From: Platycnemis pennipes
Taxonomy: Eukaryota > Arthropoda > Insecta > Odonata > Platycnemididae
Direction: 5' to 3'
DNA length: 64,000 nucleotides
Assembly (NCBI GenBank): GCA_933228895.1
Contig: OW121851.1
Location: 115,837,271-115,901,270 of the forward strand
The notes under the pieces are model-generated. The model worked only from the letters and a program-made list of their open reading frames with translations, was not told where the DNA came from and did no database searches. Shown piece by piece: positions 35,651 through 49,262 of the stretch. Position numbers and translations under genes: made by a program. Each line of letters starts with the position of its first letter. The stretch's first letter is position 1.

Positions 35651-36749
35651 TGTCGGTCACGTGCAACTACAACCTAAGTGCATGATTTTATGGCTGCCAG
35701 ATCTTCTGGACAGCTGTGGGAGTTACAGAGGATGGAACTACACCCCATACCTTGGGGTGAATTTCTCTTTTGGATCTTATTATCTTGCCATCTTCAGTCA
35801 GACATGTCTAGGGGTTGAATATTGTGGTGCGAAACCAGTGCTCCGGGGTTCGTCTTGTCTTGGGGTGGGTATTGTATGATCGTGCTAGTTCATCCCTTGG
35901 AAAATATAGTATCGGCAAGGAACTAGAGAAACTTTATAGCGGATAAATTTTGTCTTTCCTCAGTTGATAACTTATTTTTCCTCATCTTGGCCGTTCATAG
36001 TGCATCCAGACCCAAGCTTGAGTAGATGATGTTGAGTATGTGTACCTGCAGAATGTGAAATGCTCGCCACCTCTGACCTTGTGGATATATTTCTGATCGG
36101 CATTTGTAATCTGTGAATGTTTTTAAAAATAAAATTTTGGGACGATTGTTAGTGAGAAGTTATGTGCTGTTGTGAAGCCCATCTATTTATTATAGATTGT
36201 AGATATCGACTGAACTCACTACTCCTAACTTCGTAACACGGTTTAATTTTTTTTCTCTTGCAAGTAGAGTAATTTTTTCCGTACGCATCCGCTCTTTGGG
36301 TTATGGATTTTCATCGGTTTCTGGGATTACAGTCATATTCATTATTGAGCAGCCTCTTTCTACCAAGCTCATATCATTGTTATTTATTGTAGTAAAGATA
36401 CACCGACCAGCGAATGAGGCATATTTCATGGTGTACGTTCCAAAGTTTTTGCTAGTTGGAAAAAATGGTCCGCGATTCTCTTTCTACGCCAACACTTTAT
36501 CTTAAAGAATCTTTTAACTTAGAGACGCGGAAGGTATCGATGGCATAGCCACAATAAAAAGTGTGTGAGTGCTCAGGTATCATGCTTTTTCTTGTATATT
36601 CTTCGTGAAGTCACGCTGCAGTGATGCTTATTTTGATGATCATAAGGCTTCGAGTGAACAAAACCTGTTACGAGCTCAATAAATATCGCCCCTCTCCTTG
36701 CTCTGTTATGTATACTGAATAAGATATCTCCCGCAAGAAATTAACGGGG
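35651..36749. other. intergenic stretch
   Basis: No supported gene. Repeated CTTGGGG and CTTGGGGTG words near 35610-35870 suggest an unrecognised repeat. Confidence 0.4.
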
Positions 36750-37450
36750 CGTAAACTAGTCCGTCCCCGAGGTGGTGGCGGCTGCTCGCGCTTTCAATAA
36801 TATTTTACCGCAGCACGCTTGCCCCGCGGCCCAATTAAAATACTCGGCCTCGGCGCCCGCAGGTTCCATACAATATAGTTTTTCCCCTGCGTCTCCGGCC
36901 GTATTTTTCTCCTCTGAAGGAGGAAGTAATTACTCGTTTGGCGAGTTTTTTTCCGCATCATTGATTACCGCCCGAGCTGAAACATCGCGCCAGACTTTAT
37001 AAAAGGTGGTTTTCAATCAATCCCCACTCTCTCGACCTCATTTATCTCCTTACCCGTTTCTTTTTTCTCCATTTCGACTCGGGAATCCCTCCGTCCGTTC
37101 TCCATGCGTTCCTTCCGAACTCCTCTCGAGAACTCTCGTCGAACTTGAAGGAGTCTCGGACGAGAGTGAGGGGGTGTGGGAGAAATCTTTCTTTCTCGCC
37201 TCCCACAAATCCCTCCTCGCCACCCGGCTTCCGTTCGTCCCACGGCAGAGCAAATATCATAAGGCAGCCGACGCGGCTTGGCTTTATTTCTCGCTTAATT
37301 TCGGTCGGATACTCATTTACGCCTTCGCTCGGCGATTTTTGAATTTTTTTTCCCGTCTATTAATATTCGCATCCCTTCTCCTAGATCCGTCTCCGTGATA
37401 TCCGCGCGCCCTAGCGCCAACTTCTTTCCTGTCTCCTTTTCTTTTTTCGC
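36750..37450. promoter_or_regulatory. CpG-rich island with TATA-like motif
   Basis: Locally rich in CpG (GCGGCTGCTCGCGC, CTCGGCCTCGGCGCCCGC). A TATA-like TTTATAAAAGG lies at 36996-37006, followed about 20-30 bp later by TCAATCAATCC. No known protein is encoded just downstream; plus-strand open frames here are Ser/Pro/Leu-rich and compositional. A candidate promoter on composition and TATA only. Confidence 0.3.
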
Positions 37451-39328
37451 CACTCATTCTTCGGAGAGAACGGGGGGAAAGGAGTGAGAAAGATGACAGT
37501 GAGAGGGGACGTTTTTGAGGGTTTCAGTGTTGGAGGTAGCGAAGCGAACACATTACATACATACAGATATATATATATTTTTTTCCTCTCGTGGGTTAGG
37601 TCTTGTCTTGACAGGGGAAGCCTTTTAATTTTCATTCATTGGGGGCAAGAAGCGCGGTCTTTTCTCCTTCGTTCTTCTCCCAACCTCGTCCTGCTTACCA
37701 GCTTAACCTTCTTATACTATTCGCCCACCCTCGCCGTTATTTCTGCTTAATACTCTCCCCTTTCTTTCTCCCGCCCCCCCTTCTTCTCGCCAGAAGGTTT
37801 TTGTCTCTTGGTTTTTTAATTCTTACCCGGGGAAGCGTTGCGTTTTCCTCCCAAGAGAGAATTAAGATTTCCTTCATCAAGGGCGTCTTTGGGGGTATGT
37901 CTTTGTGTGTGTGGGGGGAGAGTGGAAGGTAGCTTTCGGCTGTTTAGTGAACTGCGAGTCTGCGAACTCGTTTTATCATCTTGTTTTTTCATCTTCCTCT
38001 TCCGTCCCCTGCTCAGCCTGTTATTTTTTCTTACCCCCGAAAAATATCCTTATTTTATTTTTTCATAATATATGTATAATGTTAAGTTTTCCGCTCTGTT
38101 TATGTGCCGCGTGGGCTTTATTCTCGTCGCCCTGTCTCTTTTTGCTGCATTGTTATTAATTACTCGCCCAGGTAGTTCCAGGAAGGAGCTGGCCTGCGCG
38201 CCATAGGAAGTATAAACTGTTATTCATAAGGTGTCGAGAGAAATGCTTGAGGAGGCTTCTTTTCGATTTCGTGGAAATGCATAAATTATGCATTTTGCTG
38301 CGAAATTTTCTGCATATCGCTTAGTCATTCTACACCTCCTAGTAATGGCATTTTTCATCGAGATTTGTGGAATTTTCTTCTTGCTATTTTTTCGTGTTGA
38401 CAGTGGTTTAGTGGCAACCATGCATTTTACTTTCTTATCTCGTCATCTCATATATGAAACTCTATTACTTATTGTCTTTTCAGCTGCAATGATGCAACTT
38501 TTTGTTCTTATTAAGCGTGATAGCTTCCACTGGTGATTTATGAACATTAAACATAAAGTTTTATCTATGTATTTAAGTGTTGATGTAATATGTAGTGATA
38601 CTATTTCGTATTATAGCCATTTTTTCTCCCAATTGTGTTAATTTATTATTTGGTGCCATTTTCGCGAGAAGCCTAACCCACCCCAAATCGTGACACGAAT
38701 TGGTGTATGGTCAGAATTATTTTGCAAATTAGCCTGGAATGTGACTTTGATAATAATTTTTCTTTTCATCGCCAATTTTTTTCTGGGGAATATCACCCAT
38801 CAGTGAAAATTAACTTTAAACTATTTCTTTGATCTTAGTTTTGTTGTTGTTGAGATGCTGGGAGTACAGTAGATGAGACCATGAGCTTTTCGGTTTTAGT
38901 TGATTATGCATGTTTTTTGTCTTTAAGTTATTCGGAAAGGTTTACGGAACGCCAGTTAAAACGAATGACGATTGAAGTTTTCGATCGAGATCAATGGCTA
39001 CCTTTTTTTGGTCTTCGTAAATGGTGAAGGTAAGTTTCCGTTCTAAGAGGAAGATTCTTTTTCAGCTTCATTCTATCCTAGTAGCTGGAGATGCTTCATT
39101 TTCGTTTGGTTTTTATCTTCGTCTAAAGCGTTTAGGTTCTCATTGGTTCATATATATTTTTCTATCGGTTAGTATAGGTTTTGAAAGAAAGTCCGTCTCA
39201 ACTTTGATTTTCTTCATCGATCGGCTTAATCCCTGCGCAATTTCTCTCTTCGAATCGGCATATTTCCTTTTTGAAGAGAAATATAGCGTGGGGGAGGGGC
39301 GGATCCAGTAGATGAATAAAATGATACT
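37451..39328. other. intergenic stretch, T-rich on plus
   Basis: Pyrimidine-rich tract continues to about 37900 and 38000-38150. No gene recognised. Overlapping open frames in several phases are compositional. Confidence 0.45.
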
Positions 39329-39405
39329 CGCGGTAGTGCGGCGGCGTCCTGACTATGCTGGTCGCTGAGGTCGCTGGTTCGAATAAAACCTCGAGCGTGG
39401 GTGTT
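39329..39405 (+). repeat. tRNA-like repeat
   Basis: Plus strand: GCGGTAGTGCGGCGGCGTCC then GCTGGTTCGAATAAAACC (B-box-like). A SINE head lying about 40 bp upstream of the family B copy. Confidence 0.4.
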
Positions 39406-39441
39406 TATCATAGAAATATTTGTAATATTGAGCTGAATAAA

Positions 39442-39510
39442 GTCGGCAATGCGCTGCCTTGACAACCCAAAGTTAGCGGTTTCTATTCCAGCCTAGGGTA
39501 TAGGTGTTGT
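39442..39510 (+). repeat. tRNA-derived SINE, family B, copy 2
   Basis: Plus strand: GCAATGCGCTGCCTTGACAA, then GCGGTTTCTATTCC (decayed B box), then GCCTAGGGTATAGGTGTTGT. It aligns through about 65 bp with the 35.2-kb copy. Confidence 0.58.
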
Positions 39511-42500
39511 CTTCATTGGAAGGTTAGGCATAAGATGGTGTTTGGTTAGACGGTGTGATATAACCTTAGCTGTTGTAGCACCTTAAAACCTAATTCTAAT
39601 AGCCCAATTAATTCTACATTGCTCACGCATTAAATCTCATCTTATTTGAAGTCTTGTAGATAGTGAATCGGTACTGAAAGGTAGGTTGATGGAGAATATT
39701 ATTCCCCGACTGGATATGCTGTCATTGGGTTTATGTCTGTGACATTTTTATTGTGTATTATCGTGCGATGAACCATGTTCTTAAAATGTCAGCATTGGCA
39801 TTATTGTCTCACCGAATATTTATGTGCATTTCAGATCTAAATTGTCGACACAATTTCATCGAACTATGTTGTTGCTATTGCTGAAAACGATACAACTATC
39901 GGGATGATTTTCCGTGTTTTTATGGGTTACTGTGCATTTTTACTGATAGTTAGGTGGGAAGTTCGGACGTAAGTCTATCGTGAAAACCTTCTGAACTGGG
40001 CATAATGATGTTTTTGCTAGTTCCAAGATGTGAGTCATTGCTTCCAGCATCCTTATGACCCGGGTATTTTTAGTGGTGGGATAATAACGTGAGACTGCCC
40101 TCATCGTCGATTTGAATTCGTAGAGGTTCGTAGGCGTGGAGTGTGATGCGGGAGCGAAGGTCGTGGGTTCCCAAGGTTGCCTCAGAACGGTAAGTCGGGA
40201 AAGGTCGGCAAATCCACTCTGGAGTATACATATGACCAACCAATAAAAATATCGCATCTAAAAGGCTAGCCATTTGATTTTGTTCATCGATGAGCTGGTG
40301 TGCCATTTTTACTTCATAGTGGTAAAACAAAAAGCAGTTATATCTCCGTTGTCGCCGATGTGAGTATCAGTTACAGATGAATTCATTTCTGAAGTAAATC
40401 GGATGTAGGATTTTTGAGATTTAATCGAATAAGATCTTATTTTCATAACTTAAGAAATTGACTAAAGGTGTGTTCGAATTAAATGGCACCTACATAGCCT
40501 CGTGGAAGGAAAAGAGCTTGAAGGTTGTCTAAACTTATTAGGAATCAACTGCTTAGTTGATCTATTGCCATTAGTGAAGTGAGAGACTCGTGTACCCTTT
40601 TGAATTGTCATACTGGCATTCACTGTAGAAATATTACCATTTTCCAATTTGTTATTATTTAAGGAACAAAAACAGTACGTGGCCAGTATATTACTAAAAT
40701 GCCATGAAGTGATGGAAATTTGAAGCATTATTCGGGCAGCCAAGGAGATATACTATTGTCTCTTGTCCTGTGGTGAGGAGAAGAATGGAGCAATTAACAT
40801 AGTTGGAAAAGAAGACAAACGAGGAAGTGCTCTGAAAAGCAAGAGAAGAGAGGAAGTGATTGAAGAAATTAGGAGGGGACGGAGTAAATCGATGAAACAG
40901 TTATTAGCCGCCGAGGTCTTCTTCAATCGTTTTATTCGTTTACTCCATTGGTCTCGCCTATGTATCGAATAGCTAAGCATTCCCCTTCCGTTTGCGCAAT
41001 TGCACGTTTCCAATTTGCTTTAATCTACATATTGTCGAAGATGCGTCGTCTGGCTGCATGCATATTTTACATCGCCTCGCCGTTAACGTCTCTCTTACCT
41101 TCGATCTTTCTCGTAACTCCTGGTGCGCATTTCCGCGTTCCCTTTTTTTGTGGAATTTTCTCTTTCTCTGCGCATATTCTCTTGAGTGCATCATACCGTT
41201 GAACTGTTTCAACCTCCGATTGTGGCTCTGACGTGTTCTCGGTGATATTTGTTCTGCAGTACAGTTGAATTTTCTGAGGCTCACAGCCAAGTCTTGCTGG
41301 AGAATGTTCAATTAAGGTGCCTGCAATCAATGCTCTCATGGTGACTTCGTTACACTTTATCTTCGGCTTTAAGTGTTCACTTGTAAATCTATTTTCTTTC
41401 AGTATGAGCGAGTGTTAAAGCCAACTCGGTCGCCGGCTTGCGCGTAGAGCTTGTGTCTTGACGGGAATTATTTTATGCATAATATTTAAAATTGATAATT
41501 TATTCTAAGTCATTGGGAAACTTTTGGGCGGAAAAGCCAAAACTGTCTATCACTGCAACTAAAGAATTATTCGAAAGCCATGAATATTTTACAAATAAGG
41601 AAAATTAGAGAGTGTATTCAAAGAGCCATTGTGTATTCAAAGATGCATTGGGGCTCGCTAGCTGTAATGTGCCGACCCTGCCCTCGATGGCTGCTCATTA
41701 CCTGCCGAATTTCCTGTCATTACGTGTCTCCGATATTTGTCATCCTCATTACAGTTTTTGTTTTACATTTAAATGTTCTCTCACGAAGTTAAAATTTCCC
41801 TCACACTTTCATTATATTTATAATCGCAAGGAAAAATAATGGTTGCGATTTAAAGGAGAATCATATTTTCATTGTGACTTTCTTACCCAAGAATATTTTG
41901 TTTTTGATTCGTGTTTTTTTGCACTCATATCGCGGAAATTTTTTAAATATTTACTTCGTTAGGAACTGGCGAATTATTCTTTATTCTTGCTGTTACAATG
42001 TACTTCTTATGTGTGAATTAATTTAAGAGTGATGGAAATAAGATGTGAAGGGACAGTAGGGAAGGGGGAAGCTGGAAAGTGGTGCCTTAGGAATAACTCA
42101 ATTGGGTAGAAGTGTGATAAGGATGGAAAAAAATATCCGTTAAAGAGAAGGGAGTTTTTGGTTTTTAAGGGGGGGGGGGGGGTTGGGTTGCGTTTAGGCG
42201 TAGGAGAAAAGCTTGGGTGTGCATGAAGAAGCCCTAATTTTCCACCGAGGGAGTCCTGCAGTTCCCTTCTTCGGATTTTTTCTTTCTGGTTCCTTTTTAT
42301 GAGGATTGAGGTGGTGAATGCCTCGGTGTTCTTATTTAGTCTAAACTAAATATACTAAAAAGCTTCATTTTCCCTGTGTTACAATATGCATATCCCTGAT
42401 TTATACGTCACATTAGACTTTATTCATCTAGGAAAACTTGAGTTTCTACTTTACTTGAATCATGCGCACAGGAAGGAAACAAATTATCGAAAATAGGTTA

Positions 42501-43705
42501 ATATTGAGGCACGACAAAATATATACTCTGTTCGTCAAAACCCTTAACTTACAGTATTTTTACTCACTCCCTTCTGTTACGTTTGATTGAGAGAGTTATA
42601 GTGAAAGTAAAGCTTAGAAGAAGTTTGCATTCATTTTAATTTGGGGGTGATATAATTATTCCGAAAAGATAGGAGTAGTTATGGATATGCCAATTGTGAA
42701 AAAAAGAAAAAGTGCGCTATATTATGACTTTTTATAAAATGTTCAAGTTCAAGTAGGTAAGTCCCAGTTTTGATTACTGTAAAATGAAAGTGTAAAGTGA
42801 GTTACACCGTGATAAAGTTTTCATTTTGAAATTGATTCCCCATCCCTTTCCACTGACATGTGTTTATTTCACATAAAAAGTACAATTTATAGTAAATCAA
42901 AAGATAATGTATGACAGTGTGCACATTTCTTCTGCAGAAAAAGCTGATAATCAGGTAAGTCTTGGTTATAAAATAACCTGAAAGTTCGCAGTTCTGGTCT
43001 AAATTGAGTGAGGGGGGTTTGCCGGGATTTAGGGGCCCGGACCACTCAGTTGCCCAGGGGCCCGAGAATCCCGTCACCAGGCCTGGGGAAGTGATCTTGC
43101 CCATAACTAGGCTTTAGACAAGAGTGAAATGTCACAAAGATGTAATCTATCAGAGATTACCTATTTTTATCTGCCCTCCAGACGTACAGGGAAATACAAT
43201 CTTTCACATAGGTCGTGTTTATTCAAATATTCCTTACGCCTTATATTCTGTTACTTCCTTATAGTAATCACTTTCCCTGTGCAGTTGAATTTTTTTATCT
43301 TCATTATATCAAGCAGGAGTATTTTTCCAAAGTGTTCTTTTCATCTTCCTGATCGTTCATTCGTGTGTAATTCTAATTTCCATGTGACACTTAAACTATT
43401 GCGCATATTTCGGCTTATGTTTTTCTTATAGGTTCATGTGAATTGTAATTACTACCTCTTGAATTCTTCCTCGAGTTTTTATTTTTTTCTTCGACCATAA
43501 TATTCAAATTGCGTTTTTTCACTATACCTTTTCCGTACAATTCAATCAGTTTATCCTCAGTCAGAGCTATGCCAAGCCTCATTTTTACTCTCACATCAGT
43601 ACTACAAGTAAGTTCAAGATTGTTTTTTATGCAGCAAACAAAATATGCCAACATGGTTTCATACGCTAATTGGCGGAACTTCATTTTTAATTAATAACTA
43701 AAAAT
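39511..43705. other. intergenic stretch
   Basis: About 4.2 kb without a supported gene. A run of 14 G occurs at 42169-42182. A short GGGGCCC-containing GC patch lies at about 43025-43100. Open frames at 40763 (Lys/Glu/Arg-rich, plus) and 40973-41311 (minus) show no known motif. Confidence 0.45.
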
Positions 43706-43850
43706 TTCACGAGTTTATTAAACCACTTATAGTTTCGTCGAATATTCGACATCCTCAGGTAAATTCCTGAATTTGTTCACCATGAGGGTGACGACTATTC
43801 GACGAAACCAGTCGTGTTTTATTAAACTTGTAACATTAAGTTTTTATTTT
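43706..43850. repeat. inverted repeat carrying two hammerhead-like cores
   Basis: The arms match as GAGTTTATTAAACCAC...GTTTCGTCGAATATTCGAC and the reverse complement of CGACTATTCGACGAAACCAG...TTTTATTAAACTTG. On the minus strand at 43732-43758 the order is CTGAGGA, a stem-loop GTCGA-ATAT-TCGAC, then GAAAC, the order of the hammerhead core (CUGANGA, stem II, GAAA). The plus strand at 43781-43808 has a decayed copy. Hammerhead motifs occur in Penelope-like elements and some SINEs. I could not define stems I and III or the cleavage triplet. Confidence 0.45.
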
Positions 43851-44339
43851 TCTGTTGATATGTCTCCTTTGTTATGAGCCACTACCATTTATTTTCGTAT
43901 TTTTATTACCCCCATACTAGCCCAAGATATTCAATTTGCTGTGTATACTTCAGCCACTAAATTTATTAATGATGTTTTTCTTGTGTTTCCTTTCTGTTGC
44001 CATGTTTTCCCTTCCAAATGAGCATTTAAAGGAGTTAATCTAATACCAGGGTGCAGTTGTGCATTTGAACTATGCACCCAGCAACTTGAGTTCAGCAACT
44101 GCCATAGTGCTCACCTCTCACCGACAACCTTCGCTTGCATTAATACCAAGGCTGATCTGGCCATTTAGGGTGAGGTTGGTTATCTCGGCTGGATTAGCAT
44201 CGCGTTTTAGCTAGCTAAAACGTTGAACAGCGCCAAAAATTTCCAATCACGCTGTCCCCATGTGTTCAAATGACAATTAATATTCCAACGCGACTTGATC
44301 CTGCGTAAGTCACCCGCGTGCGGATTCCTCGGTTAAGAC
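43851..44339. other. intergenic stretch
   Basis: Nothing recognised. Confidence 0.45.
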
Positions 44340-44960
44340 ATCGCTGTGCGTTGCGGGATTTTTGGGTCAGCGCGTCGCACCCCACTTAATAATCCTCCCC
44401 CGCGCCGCGCGGACGTCATTGGCCCTCTCACCGGTTCCCCCAATTTCCCCGCGGCAACACACCCCTGGACCCTAAAACCCCTCGATTCCGATCGAAAAAG
44501 CCGCCCGCGGGCCGCATTCCCTCCGTTGGCACGCCCCTTATCGCAGTCAGCATCATCATCGCATCACGGCTGACTCACATTCCCCTCCCCCCGCCCTCCC
44601 GCATGACCCTCTGCTTCTCCTCCCCCCTCTCTCATCCCTGGAGCCCCAGCTTCCGCTGTCAAACGCATCCATCGGCGATGGTGCGTTTTGTTCCAGCGTT
44701 CGCCAATCCTCAGCATGTCCCCTACCCCTCTCGCGCGTTTGCGATGACTCATTATTTGGGCTGCAGCTCCCCACGTCTCCCCCCCCCTACACCATTTCTC
44801 TCCTATCATTCCCACCCCCCTTAATTTCGCCCCACATAACACGCCCGTCTCCCTTGCCCACTCACGCCAACACCCCTTCCCACATTTTTATTTGGGTGTG
44901 GACGGGGGAGGGAGAGAGAGAGAGATTTCGATGCACAACGGGTTTACCCCTGCACCTTCC
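44340..44960. promoter_or_regulatory. CpG- and C-rich island
   Basis: Contains CGCGCCGCGCGGACGTCATT followed by GG, combining an ATF/CRE-like GACGTCA with an inverted CCAAT (ATTGG) at 44412-44422, then a C-rich plus strand and a short GA run at about 44917. Open frames in nearly all phases are compositional. A possible promoter or regulatory island without an identified gene. Confidence 0.3.
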
Positions 44961-47900
44961 ATCGGCGTTGGGCCTATCGGGGTTGTATTAACGTGGCGCA
45001 ATGCTTTCCCTCGTCAAATCCGATTTTTCTAATTTATTTTTCCCTCCCCTTGTTTTTTTCTCTTCACCCTCTCCTGGGATTTGCCTCGCGGCTCCATTTC
45101 TTTAATTCTCATTCGTGCAGGGTGCTTCCTTTCCTGTACGAGTACACGGTTTGGTCATTCCTCTTCGGAATCGAAATATTCCTTTAAACTCCTTTAGTTT
45201 CGATGGCCCCGGACAAAATGCGAATTTACCCCTCCCACCACTGCTAACAGAAGTAAGCTTTGATATAATAATAAAAATAATTTGAGTACTTGTTCTGAAT
45301 GATTTTGATTTCCAGTGTAGAATTTAGATTGACACTAGAATATTCCTCACTCGTAGAATCTCTTGGAAGTAGTGAATGGAACCATGAGACTTTTTTACTA
45401 TTACTCTTCACAGTTAACATGAATGAAACTCTTGTTGCATTCATCGCGATGAGCAACGTTTCATTCTGATTTTTTGTTTTGATCTGCTCTCGTACCTGAT
45501 GCTTTAGGACTCAGTTTATGGTTCCTGTGTACCAAAACCATAAAAAAATCATTGTTACACGTTGTATGTTTAATGAAATTAGCATTATGAATACTTTTCA
45601 TTGTGCTAATTTCATTATCTTTTTATGTCCAAATGGAATAAGAATGAATTTGCAATCTTTGTTAATGGCTTTCGATGACCTCAACACCGATGCAGTGGAA
45701 TCCTTTCGAATTGCATCATAAATAGGGATATTAATCATTTTCTGGTCATTTTAATTGATTCATTTGTTTTCTGCCTTTCCGAAAGTGACAGCATAATTAT
45801 TTTGAGTGTATTCGGATAAATGCATTCAGGCTTAAATATCGATCATCAGATAAATTTTCTTGCTTAAATTTTTGCTGCAGTAATTTGCTTGCTGTCAACG
45901 TTTTTGGTATTTTGCACTAGTAGCATTTCATGGTAGAATGTTTAAATATTTATATCGCCGAAGAATTTTTGCGAGGAAATGGTTGTAATGAGAAAAAAAT
46001 GTCTTGACTCAGTCGGAATGGCATACTGGACTTTTTTGCATTCGGTGTGTTTTTGCAAGCTCTTAGTGTGACCTTCTGAGTCTCGTCGTGAGTTTTACGT
46101 TAGACAGGATATCGTAGTGCTTAAAAATTTTTTTTAGGTACAGGATTATCTGATGCGTAGATGCATCACTGGATCAGAGTGGCGAATTATTATCGCACCT
46201 ACCCCTGCTTATCTAATAAATCGATAATTTTTACCCTCATTATCTTAGGTTTCGGGACTTCTTGAGATCGTTTTGATGTTACGTTTGTTCTGACAATCAC
46301 CTGTAAATGTAGCTGAAAAATGAGGTCTTCTTCAAGATGATTAAATGGTGAATGAAAAAAGATCTATAATATATGCGGCACATCGTTGTTTCCACGTCAG
46401 TTGCTTGTCTGTAGACATTTTACGTATTTCTGTTGATTCGCTTCACCGATGAGAAACTTTGAAAAACTTCGTCATTTTTAATAAAGTGATTTCATGGTGG
46501 GGATGCTCAGTTAGGTAATATTGCGTTTTGATGAACTTGGTATTTCAGTGTATATTGCCACATGTACAATGATTTTGAACTTAATTTTTAACATCTGTAT
46601 TAATCCTTGGAGATCGGTCCGATTCCGATGGCATCCATTGCTATAAATTCCAAGTTTCCTTTCTTTCATAGAAACGAATCCATTTTCGAAAAACGGCTCC
46701 CAGTTCCATACCAGTGTCGATAATTATGCTGTTAACAACTGGCTTTTCGATTTATTTTTAAGCGAAAATGAATTCCTGGCGAAATAATTTATGATCGGGT
46801 TTAGCAAGTGCAAAATTTAGTTATGAATAATTTAATGTACCCAAAACATCTGAGTGGATTTTATTCCCAGATGTTTCCCATATTTATGTTTTAACGCTTT
46901 CCAATTACAGCGGAGGGTTTTAATGAATTGGGTTTGTCTACCGCTTGCTTTTTATCGAGCGTGGAATGAGGCGAGGATGGATTAGGGATCGTAGAGGAAA
47001 TGCCCGTAAATATTATTTTAAATGATTTTGATTCGCCAACGCGCATCGGGACCGAGGAAAACGTTTCATTTAATTCGTTACGGACGCTGTGGATGAATGT
47101 CTTGAATTTAATTTATTCTTTTTCTACACTGTCCTTGCCTTATTGATGTTTTAATACGTGGCATTGTTCGCAGACTAATGAAAAACAGAAAAGTAATTAA
47201 ATCCTTTCATGACTGGGTCGTGGTGGTTGTTTCTTCATTGCCATGAGGGCATTCTCGCTCTTATCAATACGGGACCATTGTTAAGGAGTATTAATTCATT
47301 ATCCTTTGCTGATTTATATATTTTTTTATCAACGCGTGAAGAGATCTTGGACGAGAAATCGTGCTGGCTGAACATATTAATTTCATGTGAATCTCATTGT
47401 ATTTTTTAAAGCGTGAGTTCGGTTTTCATTGCCGGATTTCACGTCTTTGGTACAAAGTCGAAATTCTGACTGGGGCTGTTTTGTGCGAATTCACCGATGC
47501 TTCTGTTGTAATAGCGGAGCAAGTTCCTGCTCGAAACAATCTAAACATTTGGCTGTATTAGCCTCCTTTTTTAATTGTGTATTTTTGTGATGAGATTTCG
47601 TATGGCCGCGATATTTATGTAAGTGCGTTTAGGAACCAGCGAAATACCTCTTTGTATGCATGTACGTAGTTAGATTAAAAGTAATTTCTCTTTGTATGAT
47701 TTAGTATATCGGAGCGAATTTAACTTATCAAAGGAATATTATTGTAAACATGCTTTAACGAATGGACGATTCCTATCGTATATTTGCAGGTATGGCACGT
47801 CGAGTAATCTTTATTTTCATTGTTTACATTAATTAATATGGAATTGTACATTTTGATATGAATTATTATCGTTGCGGATACCGAATTAGCGTATTTCGGA

Positions 47901-48095
47901 AACCAATGTAAATAATTTTGAATTGAAATTTGTGTATTAAATGGCCTTTAATTCCAAAATACGGGAGGTTTTGAACATGTCCATGGCGATAATCTTACTA
48001 AATTGATTCCACGCTTTGTAGCGAGCTTGTGTGCGCGATTAACAAAATTGATTATTTCAGAAGAGATTTGTTTGCTGCCGAACCTAAAGATCCCC
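44961..48095. other. intergenic stretch
   Basis: About 3 kb without a supported gene or repeat. GC content alternates mildly. Nothing recognised. Confidence 0.45.
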
Positions 48096-48249
48096 TGAGA
48101 ACTGCGGAATATATCACAGTGGGAGAGAGATACAGAAAGACCGCGGGTTTTCGCTGGTCATCCACTTTTATTGATACAGGGGGCTTTGGTGACTAGCGGA
48201 TCAGTGTAGATCTTTTAAGCCGTGGCTCGCCAGCCCCTTTCAGGATTTT

Positions 48250-49262
48250 ATACTGCGGGGACAGAGAGATTTTGCGTCTTAGCGTGAACCCGACTTTATT
48301 CTTTCCTCGCAAAATGTGCATCGGTCAAACACTTTCTCGTTATCATAGCGTGAACCGACTCCAGACCCTCTATTCCCCTCGACCGTGTCCACTATCTTTC
48401 TGGATACATTGTTGCCTGGCTCCAGTTGGAATGCACTCTCGCGCTTTTGGGACCCTGCGTCCTTTTTTACCCGCTATCCTTTTAGCCCATCGGTGGTGTA
48501 CCTTTATCGTTTAACCCTTCTGACAATACTCGCTGCATTTTGCTCCCGCACCGCAAAAATCCCAGCTCTGAACACCTCGGGTCCGGCAGTTCCTCGCCAA
48601 ATATACCACTATCCTTCCTCCTGGTGGTCCCCATGGGCACGCCGCGATGAAATCCCACGCTCTCCGGGCCCGTACGGCAACGCTCATTCTCCCACAACCC
48701 TCCCTCTCCCCGAAACCCCAACTTTCCCAAATCAAAGCTTTAATCAATCAAGGCCCCTCGATCCGTCTCTCGTTTCCAGGCGTTCCCCTGTCCCACCGGT
48801 CGGTGCAATCTCTCTCGCCGACCGCCACCGAGCGCATATTCCCTCTGACTTTACCCAATCCTGCGTTCCTCTGCGTCGTCAAAACTCCCCCTTCCCACGC
48901 TGTGGCAAAAAAAAACACCTTGCCCCCTCAATCCTCTTCCTCCCCCTCCGTTACCCCTTCTCATGACTCCCTCCCCACCAAACTCCCATCCAAACCTCCG
49001 CGGCCCCTTCCACTTTCCCCACTCATCGCTTCGCCACCGTCACCTGTTAGCTGCTTCCGATGCAGCTGCAGTGGTGTGGCGCCACGAGCAACGTCCTTAC
49101 TCAACAATCGCCTAATGGACCGCGCTTTTTACGCCATGCCCTCTCCGTCTCCCGCCTCCCTCTTCCTTCCCGCACCCCATCCTCTGTCCTCCCAGGGACT
49201 TTTCCCTTGCCCTTCTTTCTTCCCCCTCCCTCTCGCCGCACCCCTGGGGCAACGGAGGTGTT
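48250..49262. other. kilobase C/T-rich (pyrimidine) island
   Basis: The plus strand is strongly pyrimidine-biased and C-rich over about 1 kb with long purine-free runs. Open frames of 193 and 216 codons (48385-48966, 48647-49297) are Pro/Ser/Leu-rich, overlap each other in different phases and lack any domain. I attribute them to composition and to the scarcity of stop codons in C-rich DNA. Confidence 0.55.
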
